Part shown: piece by piece, positions 62,213 through 64,000 of the stretch
How positions within the stretch are numbered: position 1 is the first letter of the stretch
How the letters are laid out: the number at the start of each line of letters is the position of its first letter
Source of the DNA: Streptomyces diastatochromogenes
Lineage (GTDB): Bacteria; Actinomycetota; Actinomycetes; Streptomycetales; Streptomycetaceae
DNA length: 64,000 bases
Assembly (NCBI RefSeq): GCF_002242805.1
Contig: NZ_MCGQ01000010.1
Coordinates: forward strand, 1-64,000
Direction of reading: 5' to 3'
Program-made: the position numbers and the translations under genes
The notes under the pieces: generated by a model
Databases searched by the model: none
What the model saw: the letters and a program-made list of their open reading frames with translations, nothing else
Told to the model about the DNA's origin: nothing

Positions 62213-62698
62213 GTGCGGCACGTCGAACTCGATGCCCTGATACCCGCGGAGCAGGCCGAAACGGTCCTGCACGCCGTACGGCGCTGGGAGAAGTACCCGG
62301 ACCTCGCGCCCCACGTCAACGCGACCACCGTGCACGCCTCCTACCCCGACCCGAAGGCGTCCTCCAGCTGGGAGCTGCACTTCCGCAGCGGCCTGTTGCG
62401 CTGGACCGAGGACGACACCGTGCTGCCGGAGAGCGGCGAGATCCGCTTCGAGCAGTCCGACGGCGACTTCGACTCCTTCACCGGGACCTGGTCGGTGCAG
62501 CAGGACGGCGCGGACGTCACCGTCCGCTTCGACGCCGACTTCGACTTCGGCATCCCGAGCCTGGAGGGCATCCTCGACCCGATCGCCGAGCGGGTCATCA
62601 AGGAGACCGTCGCCTGGGCGCTGACCGGGCTGTACCCGGCCGTGCGCATCCAGGGCGGCATCCAACTCACCGAGCCCGCCGCGGTCGGCGCCCAGTAG
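62213..62698 (+). CDS. SRPBCC/polyketide-cyclase-like protein
   Basis: This 161-residue helix-grip protein (VLHAVRRWEKYPDLAPHVNATTVHA opening, then a GTWSVQQ strand and a long C-terminal helix) is similar in pattern to the START/Coq10-like group. It binds a hydrophobic ligand. Here it probably holds the alkylamine or its hydroxylamine rather than cyclising a polyketide. GGAAGG lies before GTG 62213. It is 18 bp from the next gene and sits tightly in the operon. Confidence 0.85.
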   Translation: MRHVELDALIPAEQAETVLHAVRRWEKYPDLAPHVNATTVHASYPDPKASSSWELHFRSGLLRWTEDDTVLPESGEIRFEQSDGDFDSFTGTWSVQQDGADVTVRFDADFDFGIPSLEGILDPIAERVIKETVAWALTGLYPAVRIQGGIQLTEPAAVGAQ

Positions 62699-62716
62699 TC
62701 CGCCGAGGAGCTGACC

Positions 62717-63250
62717 ATGGACCAGGCGAACCCCTTCGAGACACCGCGCACGTACTCGCTGCACCGCGCCGAGTACCTGGTGGGCCTCGCCGTCACCACC
62801 GGCCTGATCGTCTACCACTTCGGTGACATCCGCTGGCTGCCGGCGATCGGACTGTTCCTCTACATCGACCTGATCGGCTACATCCCCGGCGCCGTCGCGT
62901 TCAAGAAGAGCGGCGGCCGGCCGATCCACAAGGCGTACTACGTCCTCTACAACGTCATGCACAGCCTCATCACCCAGGGCGCGGTGGCCGCGCTGTGGTG
63001 CTGGCTGGTCAAGCCGGAGTGGGCGCTGCTGGTGCTGCCGTTCCATCTGTTCGGCGACCGCGGCCTGTTCGGCAACTTCATGAAGTCCTTCGCGCTGCCC
63101 TTCGAACCGGTGCGCCAGGAGGGCTATCTGCGGCTGCTGGACGACCTGGGCCTGCCGCACCCGAAGCCGGTCGGGCACGCCATGGACCCGGTGCCGGTGG
63201 GGCACGTCCCGGCGCGGCCGGTCGTACGGGAGACGGAGGCCGTGCGATGA
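62717..63250 (+). CDS. Small integral membrane protein with conserved-looking His/Asp, candidate N-N bond enzyme
   Basis: This 177-residue protein has about four membrane segments (near 18-34, 40-62, 74-96, 101-120). Polar residues at or in these helices include His34-Asp37 (IVYHFGD), Asp51 (FLYIDLIGYIPG), His82 (NVMHSL) and His110-Asp114 (PFHLFGDRG), which could bind metal. GAGGAG precedes ATG 62717, and its stop overlaps the flavin reductase start (ATGA). The valanimycin membrane protein VlmO forms the N-N bond. A small membrane protein directly coupled to the N-hydroxylase's reductase makes the same role plausible, but I cannot align the two here. Confidence 0.75.
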   Translation: MDQANPFETPRTYSLHRAEYLVGLAVTTGLIVYHFGDIRWLPAIGLFLYIDLIGYIPGAVAFKKSGGRPIHKAYYVLYNVMHSLITQGAVAALWCWLVKPEWALLVLPFHLFGDRGLFGNFMKSFALPFEPVRQEGYLRLLDDLGLPHPKPVGHAMDPVPVGHVPARPVVRETEAVR

Positions 63251-63795
63251 CCACCGCGACCGGCGTACGACGCGCGGTCCGGCAGGACCCGGCCGAGCGC
63301 CGCCAGGCCCTGTACCACCTGGCCTCCCCCGTGTCCGTGCTGACCACGGGGCCGGAGGAGCGGATGCACGGGACGACCGCGAGCACGGTCACCCTCGTCT
63401 CGCGCTCGCCCCTGCTGGTCGGGGTCGTCCTGCGGGCGGGGTCGTCCTTCGCCCGGCTGGCGGCCGACGAGGGCCGGTTCGCGATCAACGTGCTCGGCGG
63501 CGACCAGGCCGACGTGGCCCGGCGGTTCGCCGACAGCGGCCGGCCCGACGGCGACGCGGCCTTCACGGGCCTCGCCTGGACGGCGGACCGGTACGCACAC
63601 GCCCCGCTCATCGCGGGGGCGCTCGCCCACTACGTCTGCCGGTTCCACTCCGCGCACGAAGCGGGCGACAGCGAGCTGCTGCTCGGCCACGTCGTCCGCG
63701 CCACCGCCGACAACGGGCGGCTCCCCCTGTTCAGTTACGCCGGCGGGCTGTTCGCCGGCTCCCTGCGCCCGGCGAAGGAGGCCGCCGCATCATGA
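63247..63795 (+). CDS. Flavin reductase (two-component monooxygenase partner)
   Basis: This 182-residue protein has the flavin-reductase-like split-barrel (LYHLASPVSVLTT; GTTASTVTLVSRSPLLVGVVL; RFAINVLGG), normal length for HpaC/VlmR-type NAD(P)H:flavin reductases. It should supply reduced flavin to the ACAD-fold monooxygenase four genes upstream. Its start overlaps the membrane protein gene and its stop overlaps the next gene (ATGA). Confidence 0.9.
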   Translation: MTTATGVRRAVRQDPAERRQALYHLASPVSVLTTGPEERMHGTTASTVTLVSRSPLLVGVVLRAGSSFARLAADEGRFAINVLGGDQADVARRFADSGRPDGDAAFTGLAWTADRYAHAPLIAGALAHYVCRFHSAHEAGDSELLLGHVVRATADNGRLPLFSYAGGLFAGSLRPAKEAAAS

Positions 63796-64000
63796 CCGCA
63801 CCCGTAGCACCCGAGGCCGACTGGGAGAAGGCACCCGGTCTGCTGGACGGCGCGAAGGAACTCACCCTCGGCCCCGAGGAGTGCGACCTCGCCTACTGGA
63901 TCACCTCGGTGGCCCAGGGCACGCTGCGCGACCGCGGGGTGACCGGCCACCACGAGAACGCGCTCACGCCCGACTTCCTCAAGGCGCCGGGACCGCTGCG
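63792..64000 (+). CDS. Unidentified cluster gene, cut by the window end
   Basis: ATG 63792 overlaps the flavin reductase stop and the frame stays open to the end (69 residues seen, soluble, beginning MTAPVAPEADWEKAPGLLDG). I do not recognise the family from this part. From pathway logic, a diiron azoxy-forming oxygenase, a seryl transferase or another coupling enzyme would fit, but nothing visible decides between them. Confidence 0.7.
   Translation, partial: MTAPVAPEADWEKAPGLLDGAKELTLGPEECDLAYWITSVAQGTLRDRGVTGHHENALTPDFLKAPGPL

Noticed and set aside
62213..62698. Aromatic polyketide cyclase for a type II PKS
   Set aside because: No KS-alpha/KS-beta pair is in the window. The SRPBCC protein sits in an amine-processing operon, so an aromatic polyketide role is unlikely.
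38006..64000. Valanimycin cluster itself
   Set aside because: No valine decarboxylase is seen, and a PKS, an aminotransferase and two P450s are present instead, so the amine source and product must differ.

Overview
The window is very GC-rich, with start codons of the ATG/GTG type behind GGAGG-like ribosome sites, many translationally coupled genes, DasR-type operators and a large modular-looking PKS. All of this points to a Streptomyces chromosome.

Layout. Positions 1-20.6 kb are mostly household and accessory genes: a cut SpoIIE-type phosphatase/anti-sigma kinase, an orphan sensor kinase, aconitase acnA with two upstream operator candidates, an HTH-MurA-like fusion, a 2379-residue secreted RHS/YD-repeat polymorphic toxin with a Hint domain and a deaminase tip followed by a SUKH-4-type immunity gene, small metabolic genes, and an isochorismatase/DJ-1-AraC pair. 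At 20.7-25.8 kb lies a tight five-gene operon (PhyH oxygenase, DUF6271-like protein, PLP decarboxylase, GNAT, MFS) that looks like a compact unstudied biosynthetic locus. At 26-33 kb is a DasABC-like amino-sugar importer with a GH3 hexosaminidase, a divergent DasR-like repressor and an XRE/NB-ARC regulator. Four DasR-type sites sit between dasA-like and dasR-like genes, and an identical site sits before the five-gene operon. At 33-37.4 kb is a copper radical oxidase next to a DyP peroxidase carrying a hemopexin-like propeller.

From about 38.0 kb to beyond the right end is a biosynthetic gene cluster. It holds MmgE/PrpD-family, NTF2-like and diacylglycerol-kinase-family genes, an alpha/beta hydrolase lacking its nucleophile, two MFS pumps, two sister P450s, a thioesterase with a cysteine nucleophile, an LLM flavoenzyme, an acyl-AMP ligase, an iterative-type PKS with degenerate DH and ER remnants, a free ACP, an aldehyde-dehydrogenase-family enzyme, an acyl-CoA-dehydrogenase-fold monooxygenase, a class III aminotransferase, an SRPBCC protein, a small histidine-containing membrane protein, a flavin reductase and one more gene cut by the end.

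The combination of kinase (VlmJ-type), PrpD-type lyase (VlmK-type), amine N-hydroxylase plus flavin reductase (VlmH/VlmR-type) and small membrane protein (VlmO-type) is that of valanimycin biosynthesis. Here, however, the amine would come from a PKS chain that is reduced and transaminated rather than from valine. My reading (inference) is an aliphatic azoxy or other N-N-bonded metabolite cluster. Its promoters share arrays of TCAG-core heptamers spaced exactly 11 bp, the signature of a SARP activator, which should lie outside the window together with the seryl-tRNA synthetase/transferase functions expected for this pathway. One TTA codon in a P450 adds a bldA link.
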